64,000 bases of DNA from Pelodera strongyloides (GCA_036852015.1 JAANDG010000298.1:109210-173209); one strand, 5' to 3'; counted from the stretch's first letter, positions 11,637 through 24,737 are shown. The notes: generated by a model from the sequence alone, not told the origin. Numbers and translations are program-made.

Positions 11637-13079
11637 CGCAAATGAACGCGATTATAAAGCACGTGTATAGTAAACAGATTTAATAAACTGCTCAAGAGCA
11701 AGAGCAAAAACATAATAAGTATTGCGATAGATTCACAGTTTCCAAATTCAAGGTCAAATTTCATAGTTCTGAGCTCTGACACTGCTTACTGTGACGAACC
11801 GCTCTCTATATGCGGACTATCTAGTCGTAGGGTCGTTGTCGTACGAGTAAGGCACGGGCGTCTGTTTCTAGATTCATGCTGCACCGTCAGATTATTGCAA
11901 ATGGCATGGTACATACAATATTGCCGCGGACTAAATGTCATATGTTCCTGGTAGAAAATGTTAATCAATAAATAAATAATATTTGGAAGTAATGCACACA
12001 AATAAACACTATTTGTTCAGAAAAAGAAATAGAATTCCACACTGTGGAAATTACAGCTTAAGTAACCCGCTTACATGGCATGCCCACGAAGTGCAGTTCC
12101 ATTAAATATATTGTAGACAGTGACTTTCGAAATTCACGCATATAGACCCATTTGCAAATATGAATATAACACAATGGTGGCGGTGTCACAATGTACTTTT
12201 GGATACACTATGAATTGTTGGTGTAATTAACAAATGTTCACCACTCAAAATTTCATATGTACATGCGCGCAATATCTATCTACGCTGGCGCAATATCATT
12301 GGTTGATGAATATTTGAGGGCCACTTAAAGGACATCACACTGAAACTAAAATCACGATATAATGATACATATTTCTTGGGCGGATTGAAGGTTAGAATTC
12401 TCCACGACATTATTTGCCAATGGGAAAACCCCTTTTTTACTGGGGCAAATGTAGGCGTACAAATTTCATTAAGAAACTTAAAAAAAATTCTTAAAAAAAA
12501 ATTCTCCATTATTTGTCAATTTCACCGAATACTATGACAGCTTGTGATAACATTACAAAGAAGCGCTGTCTTCTCTATCGGTTCACCTAGGCCAGCATTC
12601 TATTTTTGCAATGTAATCCTATTTATTAGATAGCCTCAGCACAGCTAGTCAATAATCGCTGATAGCATCTGTGGACAGTTATTCAAAAATGACAGTTTAA
12701 ACAGTTTTTGCTTTTATTTCTGCAGCTTTTATTTTACACATACCACACCGTACCAGTCTAAATGAGTATTTTCAATTACTTAATACTTAAGAATACACTA
12801 ATTATAGGATATGATGTAATTGTAAGACATCATACCAATTTATGAATATGAATATAATGTGGAATAAGCAGTCATCTCTTTTTTGAATTATTACAAAGGC
12901 CATATTAACACTCTCTTTGATAACAATCCATACACCACAATGACGAAAACCAGAAAATCTGTTGGATAATCCTTTCATTAGAATCCTTGTTGATGACATT
13001 AAACTGGAAGAAGATTGCACTACACATAACGGTCCAACTTCCAAACGATACGTCTTAAAACAACACCGACGATATTCGA
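11637..13079. other. Intergenic region, no gene recognised
   Basis: Only short unsupported frames. No repeat structure was noticed. Confidence 0.4.
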
Positions 13080-13340
13080 TTGAAGCGCGGCGAAAAAAAG
13101 GGGTTCGTCCAGGTTTCGCCGGACTCTTACCAGGAGCCGGGTTCGAGCGAGTGCACTGGCTATTCTTTCGCGAAAACCGGGGAAAAGCCGGGCAAAAACC
13201 TGGCGAAGATTGGGCGAAAGCGCTGCCCATCCTTTTTGCCGGTTCTGCTTAGATTTTCACATTTTCGTCCGGTTCGTGCGCCGCCCTTTCGCCGGACGTA
13301 CGAAGACTGGGCGAAGTGAGCGGCGAAACCTGGGCGAACT
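13080..13340. repeat. GC-richer degenerate GGCGAAA/GGGCGAA-type repeat block
   Basis: A local rise in GC content. Variants of GGCGAA and GGGCGAA/GGGGAA recur irregularly on the plus strand (for example near 13088, 13203, 13213, 13310, 13322 and 13332), mixed with reverse-complement forms such as TTCGCCGG. The open frames through it on both strands are low-complexity products of the repeat and are not considered genes. A 42-nt A run lies about 280 bp downstream; a shared origin is possible but not shown. Confidence 0.5.
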
Positions 13341-13617
13341 CCATTTTTTGCCGTGCACCATAAAAGTTTCGCGCTTTATTGTTGCGAATTAGCATGCTTT
13401 TCTGTGATTCTTTCATTGTTCGTGGAGAATTCTGTTCTGCTTATGAAATGTGTATTGTTTTTGACTAATAAGTGCTTTTGCAGTCCTTTTATTTTTTGTA
13501 GTTTCACAGCGAATCTTGGTGTTGTCCTAGAAAAAAGCCGGTGATCTGCTTTGCTATACCTGCTTCAGGTATTTTTGTTTACGAGATTTACAAAAAAACA
13601 TTAAAAAAGAGTAATAT

Positions 13618-13618
<1 letters not shown>

Positions 13619-13660
<42 letters not shown>
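13619..13660 (+). repeat. Homopolymer A42
   Basis: 42 consecutive A. It could be a retroposon tail or a simple repeat. No target-site duplication could be fixed around it. Confidence 0.95.
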
Positions 13661-13661
<1 letters not shown>

Positions 13662-14750
13662 AGTACCCTAGGGTATCGCTAATGTGTGACTAACGATGTT
13701 GAACCAGAAATTACACTGCTCGTAGCAAAACACCGAATAAAAATACATCTCTGAGTTTTTTTAGGAACAATAAATATAATACTCTCTTGGACTACAGTTA
13801 TCTACCACCTTTTGGACCACTTACGATAAGTTCGTACGATTTCAGGTCATAGCTTTTGATAAACAACAAATGACTCTTTGATTGATTTCTCATAACGAAG
13901 CAATTTTCGTCATAACGAGTCAATAGCGAAATAAGAAAACTAAGATTATAGTAATAAAACTAAACTTTACCAAAATGGCATGCTAGCACCTAGCACGAAA
14001 AGCAAAATGTCGGCTAAACATTGACTGGGCTTTCCCTGGGGAAGAAAGTGTTATTGTCCGAATTAAAAATGTTATAGTCTCACCCAAAATGTGCGTTTTC
14101 TAGCTTTTCACAGCCTTGATGCCCACTTCCGAGCGGCTTATTTTAATGAAAACAATATGCTCCTCACCGACCGTCCCAAAATAACTCTTTACATAACGCT
14201 GAGCTTTTTTATGAATTCTTCAAAAAAACTCCGTAGAATTAATACATATGGATCACTCTCAGAGTTTCCACATCTTCATTCTTAAGTATATTTGCAAGTA
14301 AATGCATAATAACTTCGTTACAAGGAAACTTGGGCAAACTGTGAAGATTTGCCCTGTGAAAAATGGAAGCGTGTTAGGTAGGTAGCATTGTTTGAATTCA
14401 CATTTAAAACATAGAATACAATGCATAGAAGACAAAATGATTGCAAGTTTGATTACAAAAAAGCACTCTTTGAGTTAAAGTGTCACAACAGTAACAATAA
14501 ATTTAATTCCAAATATGCAAAAAATTAGATATGATACCACTCCAAACTCAGAGAGAAAGAATTAGCAAAAGGATTTGGGAGTGTGTAAAAAGTAAACCGA
14601 AGGAAAACACCAAATGAATTCTTCGTTTACAACATTTGAAACATAGTGCATATAGTTCTGCGATAAGACCAGAGAGAGAAAAATAAACTAATGGCTAGTT
14701 AGTTAATGTTGTAGCGCATCGTTGTGTAATTACAGTCTTCTATCACGCAC
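13661..14750. other. Intergenic region, no gene recognised
   Basis: AT-rich with short unsupported frames only. Confidence 0.4.
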
Positions 14751-15085
14751 GTTCAGTTCAAGATTAAAAAACAAGTATTACGTACAACTCGATTATGGCT
14801 ACTTCTGTTGAGATTCAACTTCAGTTTATAACATTCAGAATGTAGTTGCTTTTTGTAAAAGTACTGTATGAGATGTTTCGTAACATTTTTTGAAAGAGGG
14901 GATCTTACGGCGTTCAGTTCAAGATTAAAAAACAAGTATTACGTACAACTCGATTATGGCTGTGGAACTTCTGTTGATCCTTCAACGTACGATGGTCAGC
15001 TTAGAACATTCAGAATGTAGTTGCTTTTTGTAAAAGTACTGTATGAGATGTTCGTAACATTTTTTGAAAGAGGGCATCTTACGGC
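14751..15085 (+). repeat. Two-copy tandem repeat, about 160-174 bp
   Basis: Copy 1 is 14751-14911 and copy 2 is 14912-15085. Both begin GTTCAGTTCAAGATTAAAAA and end with CATTTTTTGAAAGAGGG-x-ATCTTACGGC. They differ by point changes and by about a dozen extra bases in the middle of copy 2 (around 14962-14995). The high identity suggests recent duplication. No coding function seen. Confidence 0.93.
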
Positions 15086-18000
15086 TGTGTTTACAATTAA
15101 CCATGTTTTCGTGAATAGATAATTGTATTTGCATGTTAGGTATAATGCTTTAATTTTAAGCATAGCTAAATTGGTCAGAGATCTTTACATACATTGTATG
15201 TAAAGGGAAGTTCTTAGAAAAACGATCACACCAATGCATGCAATTGGAAAACAAGTCATTCAAGCGACGGATTTCAAGAAAGAACTACTAATGAGTACAT
15301 AGGTATCCCAATTATAAGCGTCCTAATTAAGCGACCCGAAATAGTATAAGAATCTTTCCGATAGAAGCTAATTGCACTTAACCAAAAATATTAGTAAGTC
15401 GAATTGTAAGTGCATTATAAGAATACTCTTTGGGTACTGTATGAAGCTGATGTAATAGGCGAATCTAGAAAGTGCCCAATTTATATGAATTCATAGAATA
15501 GTTCTATTTTGAAATCCCTATTACTGTTTACTCGTGTGTGCAAACAACACAAAACCCATGGGACATATCAAATCACCTGAACTTCAACGTTAACGCAGTT
15601 TGGTATTCAAAATGGCTATTTCATGAGTATCACCTTGTCCCTGTCATTATTCTCTCCTAAAACACGAAAATAATCCAAAAAGATACCTAATAATAGGCAA
15701 GCAATAAGTAGGAGTGGGAAGTGAGTGGGAGGAAGTACTATAATTAAAAGGCCGAACACAAAACATTATAAACTGCCTCGGAGAAATATATAAGGTAGTA
15801 TGACATTGTTAGGTCGAGAAAGTGTTTTGGATGCGTAGAGTGAAGGCCATTAATCTGAGCAAGAAATTGTTTCGGGAGTATCTCTTTTCACGAGAACACA
15901 TAAAACGAGGATTAGTGAATGATAACAATGGCACCGAGGAAGCGAAAATATTTGCGGTTTTGAGGCACACTATGGAAATATTCTCACTTTCTCATGGCAC
16001 CTTTTGTTTTGGACCTGACGTTTTTTCAATCGTTGAGTATATCTAAGCTCAATTTGATCTTGTCGAAACATGTTGTTTTCAAAATTAGGCTCGAATATCA
16101 GAATCAAGTTCGCTGAAGCGCTGTTCGATTTGTTTGGTAGGTATTGATTCAAATTAGTCTTTTGCATATTATGTTTCTGTTGTCAGCATTCTACGTCTTT
16201 TGATCGTATTAGGGTAAGCCGTCTTTGGCAGTTTTCAGTTGTTAAATGCCCACCATTTACACCTACAAGCTCATGTCTACCGTTTTCAATATAATGAAGA
16301 CTAAGCGCTCTTTCTTGATGGCGTGCAATAATCGGTCGCGGTTACAGTTTTCAAGTGGTTAAAAAATCTGATCATATCGCGAGAAAATGTATGCCTTTGG
16401 CCCAATTTTTCAAAAATATATTTCGACTTCCGCTGGCAAGTATTGGATTAAGAGTAACACGTGAGATATTTTAAGAAAAAAAATATATGAATGAACATAA
16501 AAGAGGAGGACACAAGATTTTTTGTGGATGAAATATAATGAACAGGAAGTCAAGAATAAAGACACAGTAATTTGCGTAATTTAATAAAAATGAGAATTTA
16601 GTTTAATCCTGCTGAAGGACTATTTCGGCTTTCATGGAACCACTGAAGTGGAAATTGTTTGAATTAAGCATAGAAAATGGGGGAATCGGATGAAAGCACC
16701 ATTGTTTGATTGAGAACTAAAAATATTCAATTGCTTAAAATATCCTTCAATACCTCGTTTTTTTTTGCTCTGACCAAGGACCAGACGAAGGATAAACAGA
16801 AAACATATGTGTGCATTTGTGTTTATTTTTTATTTCCGCTTACACGCCGGGGTTGAATTCCTCCACGTTGGGTTGGTCATTTTTTTTGTGTGGACGTATT
16901 TCAAGTAAAACGAGATGGATAAGTTACATCAGGATAGCCCGCTTCGCAATCAGTTGTTTTCATTAAACGATCCGAAAAGTTCGTACTTGTTTATTCAATT
17001 CATTCGACTATTTATTATTGCGAAACTCAAGAAAATGTAGCGCAAGTGATCTATGTGGTAAATGAGAATGTAAGCTGGTGAGCAACTTTTGTAGGAAAGG
17101 TTTGTCAAAGTTTCAACATGTGTTGGCTTGAACATGTGTTTCAGGAACAACTTACTTGCTTGCGATGACATTGTCATAAAGTGAACTAAATGCAACGTGG
17201 ATGTCATCATCCAAGCATTTTTATTACAGTAGTGTTGTCTCATGAAACGACCGACAAGACATTCGGTGCACATGTTTCTGGAAGAAACGAATGGTTCAAC
17301 GCGACTTTGTCCAAATCTTTTTCTCCAATCTCAAGTATGGTAGATATATGGCGAGGCTGGTGGCACATGTGCAGACAGAAACGCAGAATACATATAGCAA
17401 TACTCTTTTCATGTTAATTTACATTTGCTACTGCTTTTCGTTTTCTAAATAAAGAGTTTAATATAAAATACTTGTCACCTACCCACCATTTTTTTTTCTT
17501 TTAATCATAATGCACTACTGCTCCAGTGTAATCGAAGTTTCTGAGATGTTTAGATTATATAGTGAAACACACAAGATTTATTTGTTTATGAGACTTATCA
17601 AAAAAGAAACATCGTTGAGGAATGCAGAAAGATGCGAGGTTTGTGTTTGTACGTATATAACTGCACATGGAACTTCGTCACGGATATGGCTTGGTTTGGG
17701 TTTAAAAATAACAATTCTGAGAGGGGGAACATTTCTGTAGTGTCTATATTGGATGCCAACAATACCCGATTTCGGGGGCGAAACATATGCTGGCTTTTTG
17801 CGGTGAAATTGCTTAGAAATGAATTTTGAAGGCGTTTTTCTCGACTGTTCTTGCAGGCGTTTAAGCACCAATATTTGGGACACAAATCTCAGAATAGACT
17901 TTGTCTGCTTCCGACACACACAAAAAAATGCCATTTCTGACCATAGAACAATTCAGCCGATGGTAAGAGAAATAGTAAATTATGAATTGAAGTGTTTAAG

Positions 18001-19368
18001 CTAATGATATTGTTAACATAAAACTCACACTATTTATGCTACGGAGCTGTACAATTAATAGTCCAATTGAGCGAAAGTTTAAGTGCATGCAAGAAGAAGG
18101 ATTCAACTTGGAACAATGTTGGAAGCCTCGTCCTTCTACTCTGTTGCCAATGCATCCGAGGATATTCTTGAGCTCTCTTAAAAACCACTCGAACTGCAGC
18201 ATTGATCCCTCAAAATTAACAATTTTTTATGATGTGTCGTGTCCCGACTCCCCCACTTAAGTATTCAAAATTGAAATGTGAACCTCAAACCTGCGGCAAT
18301 GCTCAAATTTCCAATTTCCGTAAAAGCGGAAAGAGCAAGCGAACGGCGGGTTTGGAGTTGAACGTGCCTTATGTAGAAATTAGGGCATTAATCAAGATCT
18401 CGTAAAAGCCTTGCCCATTAAATACGTACTGTATCCTTCTGTTACAGGCCAGTTGTTAACTTGTACAAAGCGATGCAATTCGAAATTGGATTTTGTAGGT
18501 CCTTTTTTAATTATGTATGGTTACGGTTAATTCCCCCAACCTTATATTAAAATAGCACAAACTCGAACAAAGTGTGCCTAAGCGCGGAACGCAGATTATT
18601 AAGTCAATTCACAGGATCATGTTTGCGTAGAGAAACGCCCTATACATACGTATAAATTAGCTTCCTAGGAGCAGATATGAGGCATTCCAAATCGAGTATT
18701 TCGTTTCAAAACAGACTTCCTCGGCGATCCAGGAGGACTTGTTATTTTTGCAGATTCAAAATAGCGTCAATATAGTGCAGATCGCATACACCTTCGCTGC
18801 GGGACCATGTCACTTCATGTCATTTGCATGGGTTATGGTAGGCAATTGACATTCATGTAAAATGACCCGGAAATGGACATGCATATGTCATTTTCGTATG
18901 TGCGATTCGCAAGCATGGTTAGGGCACGATGCCTAGAGTTTTTTCGATGAAAAGATTACTGGATTACGAATACACGCCATCTGAGTTCCTAAGAATCTTC
19001 ATGATTCCTCTCCATTTTCTGAGGATTTCGCAATTCACTGTATGTTTTGTGATGGGTAAAAGAGTTGTTCTGGCTTACACAGCTGTAGTGGAGTGTGGAT
19101 CGGTTTCGGAAGAACGAGATTCCTTGGCGTTGTTACTAATGAAGCGCTTTCTTATTATTATACAGGAATTCATCACTTCATTTTGTTTTGTTTTACATGA
19201 CAAAATATATTTCCTTGTTCATGGGACATTTGTGCGTAATGAGGCTTATGATAAAGAATAATCAGTGTGATGAAACGCTGCACTGTGTCCGTGTAATGGG
19301 GATAAATATGTTGCGAATATATAATGTTGCATGTTTGACCTTTTTTTGCACTTTTGCGTCACTTTCTA
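15086..19368. other. Intergenic region, no gene recognised
   Basis: Frames up to about 118 codons occur, but overlapping frames on opposite strands and the absence of any domain argue against coding. Nothing further supported. Confidence 0.4.
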
Positions 19369-19508
19369 GAATGAATGTTCCTTGAAACTGGAATATACTT
19401 CAAAAAAAAAGCATAAAAATGTATACAGGATGTTGCTCCGAAATGCATGCACTTGAAAGGATGTTACTCCAAAAAGGTATATATTCCAGTTTCAAGGAAC
19501 ATTCATTC
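19369..19508. repeat. Foldback element with 29-bp perfect inverted repeats
   Basis: The left arm (19369-19397) and right arm (19480-19508) are exact reverse complements, both reading GAATGAATGTTCCTTGAAAC at their outer end. The 82-bp spacer holds a short imperfect direct repeat, GGATGTTGCTCC and GGATGTTACTCC. No clear target-site duplication. It may be a small MITE or a hairpin-forming relic. Confidence 0.92.
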
Positions 19509-20507
19509 AAGGGAGTGCCGCATCACCCTTTCGAATTGATAAAAAAAACGGTGTTTTTCAGAAAATAACATTACCTCCAACACTCCTGCAATATTTATTG
19601 ACCACTGGTTATAGTAATTTCCAACATGTTCGTTATTAGAATATAACAGGGTACTCCCCGTCAACAACTGTTTTTTTTTACAGAAACAAACCGAATCTGG
19701 CATACCACAGAGTAAATGACTAAGATTAGTATATTAGTATTATATGAATAGAAGAATTTACACTGGATGGGATACACATATGTATTAGCGGAAAAGTTCC
19801 GTCGTTGTATAAGGAAAAAAATACTTGTAGTTTACTCAATCCACTTTAAACACATGGACAAATATGTATGTACTATATAAGCATGCAAATAATACGAAAA
19901 GCTTCACAGCCAAAATTGCTGGTTATATGTAGTGGATGGACTGTTTCTGTGTGTGATTTTTAAAACGATTTAAACAGCTCTCAAAAGGGGGACAGAAACA
20001 AACCACATTAACACAAAATTATACTGTAACACTATAACAGTTGGAAAATTCGAAAATGCGAGTGTTGAGAGCTTTCCAGATGAAGCCCAATTATGTGTAC
20101 TATACGAAGTGGTAACTCAACAAAATATGGTAAATCTCTAGATATACTTGACGAGAAACAGAGCATTTAGATACGGGAGTGTAGAGCAATTACGCACAAA
20201 TTGCTTTCAATTGTCTGAGCACTCGATCGATAATACTACGAATAACGAGTGGTTATTGAGATCGCGCACTTGCCAAAAACATCGAATCAAACGGAAAATT
20301 CGGTACTTTCGGACGTTGGTGTTCGTTGTACTTGCACCAAAAATAACTACAAGAATTCACATTAACAGATACGAAAATAAAAAATACACTTAAATCGAAA
20401 AACGGGGTAATATAAATAAAAAATATCATCAACGATTTCTTGACCGGGATAACGAACAAGCAGCCACAGGTTTTCTTAGGGCTGAACCAATAGGTATAGG
20501 TATTGTT
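19509..20507. other. 3' flank of the ankyrin gene, no other gene recognised
   Basis: AT-rich. It contains the 3' untranslated region of the gene ending at 20508, but I could not place its polyadenylation site with confidence. Confidence 0.4.
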
Positions 20508-23500
20508 TCAATAAGGAGCGTTGCCGCGTTGCTTAATCTCAGCACCACAGATGGTGAGAGTGAGGAACAAGTTGCTTCTCAGCTGCTGGTTGTTCACATT
20601 CTGAGGCTGTTGCTGCAGGAGATCCATGGGTGTTTCACGACAGTGGTCGACAGTGTTGACCAGGTTGGACATGTGCTCTTCATCGAGGTATTCTTTGAAG
20701 ATCTAAGAAGAGGGGATTAATGGAAAGGTCATAATTTCCTACAAAACGGGTAACTTGTTGTGATCCCAGATGCACATGCGAGTTCACCAAAGATCACACA
20801 CACACACACACCTCCAAAAATGGTCGTTTGTGACCGACTATATTGTCTCACCTCAATAATTTCTGGCTCCATTCGCTCTACTGCATAGTGGATAACAGTT
20901 TTGCCGTTGGTGGCATCCTGAAATATAATGAGTCTTTGCTATAACTTGTTTCATAACTAACAAATAATAGTTCCTATCTCGCACTTCCGGAAGTGCCCAA
21001 TCAAGAAAGCATTAGGCCCTACCGTAATACTCGGGTCGGCATTGGCTTGGAGGAGGGCGCGAAGCACGGAGCGGTTATCGATTATTTGTCCGCTCTCTTC
21101 CTCGAGGACTCCATGGTTACGGACAGCACAGATGAGGGCAGTCTGGCCCATTCCATTGCGCATATTGACATCAGTCTCCGGCACACTGCAGAGGCACTGA
21201 AATCGATCACGAGTTTAGTAGTCTAATTGTAAGACTATAAGCCTAGGCAAGATGACTGGATATAATAAGTGATTCATAAAAACTTAATTGAACTCCAACT
21301 CCGTTTTGCTTACCTGAACAATATCGGTCATTCCTCTGGCTGATGCGAAGTGAATAGCACAGTCTCTTTCAGGGCGCAGTGTCTGCGAGTTGGGATTAGC
21401 GCCGGCTTCCAGGAGGTAAGCGACAACCTATAATAAATCCTATTGTTTTGTGCTAACTAGATTACAAACTGAAAACTAGTGAAAACAGAGATAGCGAAAC
21501 GGAAGGAATAAAACCACACTTCTGAGCGTCTCTTCTCCACTGCCAGGAATAGAGGGGTTTCGTGGAATCTGTTGGGCAAATCAAATGGCTTCTGGTGGCG
21601 GGAGAAATCTGTCTTGAGCTGCTGTTCCACGAGGGCATAGATCTTGGCCAGGTCGGTGTGAATTGTGACAATGTGCAGAAGGGTATCCCGGTCGGTGTCT
21701 TGGTGAGACAGAGCTCCAGGAGCGTACTGAAATAGGGTCACTTGTTGAGCAAAAGCGACAATTTTGAATTACCGTAAATTGTAAAAAACCAATCGGCAGG
21801 AATAGGCTGTGTGTGAAAATGAATTTCAAGACAAAGTAGTTTCTATACCTGCATGCACTTGCATGTCCACGCCCAAGCTGCATCCATATCCGAGTCGGTG
21901 ATCATGCTGCGGAGCTTTTCCTTTGCGGTGCGCAGACCTTCCTTTCTGGGCGAGTTTCTAGAGGCCAGTGTTGGGGTTAATGGACCCTGAGACTGTGATC
22001 CGCCTCTTGGAGCACATGGAGAGTTGTGAGGAGCAGATCCGGCAGAAAGAGGCGAATCGCATCCGGAGTCGGTGCTGGGCGGACGCTCCCAATCTTCACA
22101 CTTGGCCTTCTGTGGCTGCTGATTTAGCTGTGCTTGCTGATGATGCTGGTTTTCGGCAGAGTATCTGAAATAAAGCAATCAAGTAAAAAAGATACAAAGA
22201 GCTTAGTGATCCATGACTGATCCATGAGTTTCTTTTTCTTGAAACACTTCTTCGCCACCTACCTGCGCGAATATTTGAGGATGAAGTCGGCAAGTGGATC
22301 TGGCAATTCGGTCGAATTCAGGAGTCTGTTCAGGTCGGCCGGGCTCATCGAATGATCAGTGAATGGAGATTGTCTTGGAGGACTTCCCGAGGTATACCCA
22401 ACCTCGGAGTGGATAGTATCGGGAGTTGTTGAGTTACTGAAATAAGAAAAGATAATTGTACTACTTACGCGACAACGTATGTGAATAGTTATTGATGATT
22501 GATTTTGATAATTATTGATAAAGGAGATAAGGGAAACATCATTTGAGCCTGCAATCAGTAAATCAATAATGCCAAACCTGACGTATCCAATTGATTCGGG
22601 GCTGTCTGTCCAGCAAGATCCACACTCATAACCAGCACCGTAGGCAGAATACGCAGAAAAGTCCTCTACCTATAAACATTAATGTAAGATGGTATACGTC
22701 TGTCTCTCGCTGGCTTGCCCGGAAACTAAGAGACCTCATTGAATAACGCTATAGAAGCAGTATCACGTTTCACGTACAGTGCTCTGTGCAGCAGTTCCGT
22801 AGGGAACATGTCCACCATATATGTACGGGTGATGGGCTAGTGGAGTTCTGGCACTGCGGACTGGTCCACGCGAGAGAAGTTCACCATCTTCTGGATCATC
22901 TGTCTGAAACAAGTCAATAGTCAGTCTATAGAAACAATGGTACGTGGGTTTTTAAATGAATGTCAGACATCCCGCAAAATGACGGTCCGCACGCGTTTAA
23001 CAGACATGGATTCGAAGCAGCTATCAACGACTTACCTTTTCTTCTTTAGTATCATCTAAATGAATATCAGACATCCCACTAAATGACGGTACGCACGCGT
23101 TTAACAGACATGGAGTAGAAGCAGCTATCAACGACTGTTTACCTTTTCTTCTTTAGTATCATCTTTTGCTTTTGCTTCTTCTTTTTCCTCCCCAACATTT
23201 TTGTTTTCCACTTCCTTTTCTTTAACGACTTCAGGTTCATCGCCCTGAAATAGAATGCAATTTGCTAGTCATATTATTGTTTCTAACTCTTCCGTGGCTA
23301 AATGCCACAAGAAATCCCAATCCTGCAATACACGAGTGTATTATTTTTTTGGTGATGTTTATTCTAGCAAATGATAAGTTATTTATCCTAGAAAATTGTG
23401 TATATTCTAACAAATCAATGATAAGTAGTTTAATATTGTAGAAAAGTGCACATAACGCATGTTTCTACAATCCTACATTGGAATAAAAAAAATCATGAGA

Positions 23501-24737
23501 CTTCTTTTAATATTATACGGTATTCAATACTTGTGTAAACACTGATGGTTTCCTTGACAAGTTATTCTAAGTACGCAATGAGTGGACCATCCACATACCT
23601 TTTCCTTTTCGTCACTTTTATTCAGGAGATCAGCAAAGAGAGCAGCACCTCCACGGCCGAACTTCGATGTCGTATTGGTCTTCTTGGCAAGTGCTGAGGA
23701 GCGGATGCTCTACAATAAACTATGAATATCAACCATGTCAAATCTGTTGAATTATGACATTATAAGCATGCCCTATCAATGATTATATCACTCATTGCAC
23801 AACTATATGCAAATATACTGCACAGAATAGACTAACAATATGAATTGGAATCTTCCATCATATTAGTGATGGAACGCGCAATGGAGTCATCGTATTTCGT
23901 CTATTGTACATATTAGTTTCTAACTTATTTAGTTGTCATTGTTCACCCTCCCCTCGTGCGGTTGAAAGATTTCCGTGGGTTCCCAGCACTGGGACCGTGG
24001 TAGAGCGCTGCGCTGCACAATGCGGCCACAAAATGTTTGTTTGCATTCGCCGGGAACGGCGCAAGGCTCTATGGGACAGCTCAGCGCGAGGGACAGTCAC
24101 TGTGGACATATCCCCACACACCACACCAACACAACGGGAGTGGAATGGTTAAAAATATACGGTCTCCGTTTGTTGTCAACAAACTGTCCCGACAATGCTC
24201 CGATAGGATTTCAGGCATGCACTATCAGAACACACAGGTGCCTAGAGCGAACGAATTCGCATGTACATGCAACACTGTACATATCAGATTCCAAAGAAGG
24301 GTTATAAAACAATGCAAGAGAACAAAACAAACCTGTAGTGTGACAAAATCCGCTGGGCTAATGTTGTTGATGTGCTTATCCTTTTTGCGTTCTTTTTCAT
24401 CTGAAAGAACCATGGTTAGATAAAGACTGTGCCATATGGCTGAGTTGTGAAATCTGTGGTTATTATTGTGCCGCAGGTCTACTACACGAAGATTCGAGAT
24501 TGTTAACTGAACCATTACGACGTGACGTTGTGCATATTTCATGGAACTCTCAATCCCATGTTATATGCGAGGTCTAGGCCAATAATTGTTTATCAAGTTA
24601 ATGTGGTGCAATCAGCTTCATACAGTACCTTGTACACATAGTTTGTCGAGTTTTTCACTGAGTTGATCTGCCGGATCGGCTGTGAGAACGCACGGAACAG
24701 CGCGCGCTACAAGACACGTCCCGTCTGGGTCACCCAT
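20508..24737 (-). CDS. IkB-like ankyrin-repeat protein (NFKI-1/IKB-1 family), 617 aa
   Basis: Thirteen exons: 24629-24737, 24333-24400, 23599-23709, 23143-23244, 22778-22903, 22578-22669, 22263-22436, 21849-22164, 21520-21726, 21314-21427, 21023-21196, 20852-20917 and 20508-20702. They total 1854 nt and all junctions are in phase. The N-terminal third is charged and Lys/Glu-rich (EKERKKDKHINN, EKEVENKNVGEEK). It is followed by a Ser/Pro/Tyr-rich segment, then LPDPLADFILKYSR and a Gln/Ser/Pro region. Ankyrin repeats fill the C-terminal half: DRDTLLHIV, ETPLFLAV, VVAYLLEAGANPNSQ, DCAIHFASARG, MGQTALICAV, VLRALLQANADPSIT and GKTVIHYAVERM. The end is LLQQQPQNVNNQQLRSNLF. In C. elegans such proteins act in IL-17-type signalling and cytoplasmic/nuclear regulation; that role is inferred from the family. 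The ATG directly follows a TTTTAG acceptor, so a trans-splice start or an upstream coding exon are both possible. I cannot separate NFKI-1 from IKB-1 without alignment. Confidence 0.88.
22954..23164 (-). repeat. About 105-bp tandem duplication copying an exon end and splice donor
   Basis: Copy B (23058-23164) spans the last 22 nt of exon 4 of the ankyrin gene, its donor, and about 85 bp of intron. Copy A (22954-23057) repeats this immediately downstream inside the intron with about 8 differences. The genuine exon uses GTAAAC; the copied donor reads GTAAGT. The junction also creates CATTTAG ahead of the copied exon end, so a 20-nt micro-exon (23036-23055) has sites on both sides. Confidence 0.92.
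23940..24160 (+). repeat. GC-richer intronic insert with a tRNA-D-arm-like segment
   Basis: Within intron 2 of the ankyrin gene. GTGGTAGAGCGCT (23997-24009) is identical to the D-arm region of the tRNA-Ala gene at 5805, and the following bases (GCGCTGCACAATGCGG) loosely echo its anticodon stem. No acceptor stem or clear B box follows, so it is not a functional tRNA. A tRNA-derived SINE head is one reading, chance similarity another. Confidence 0.3.
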
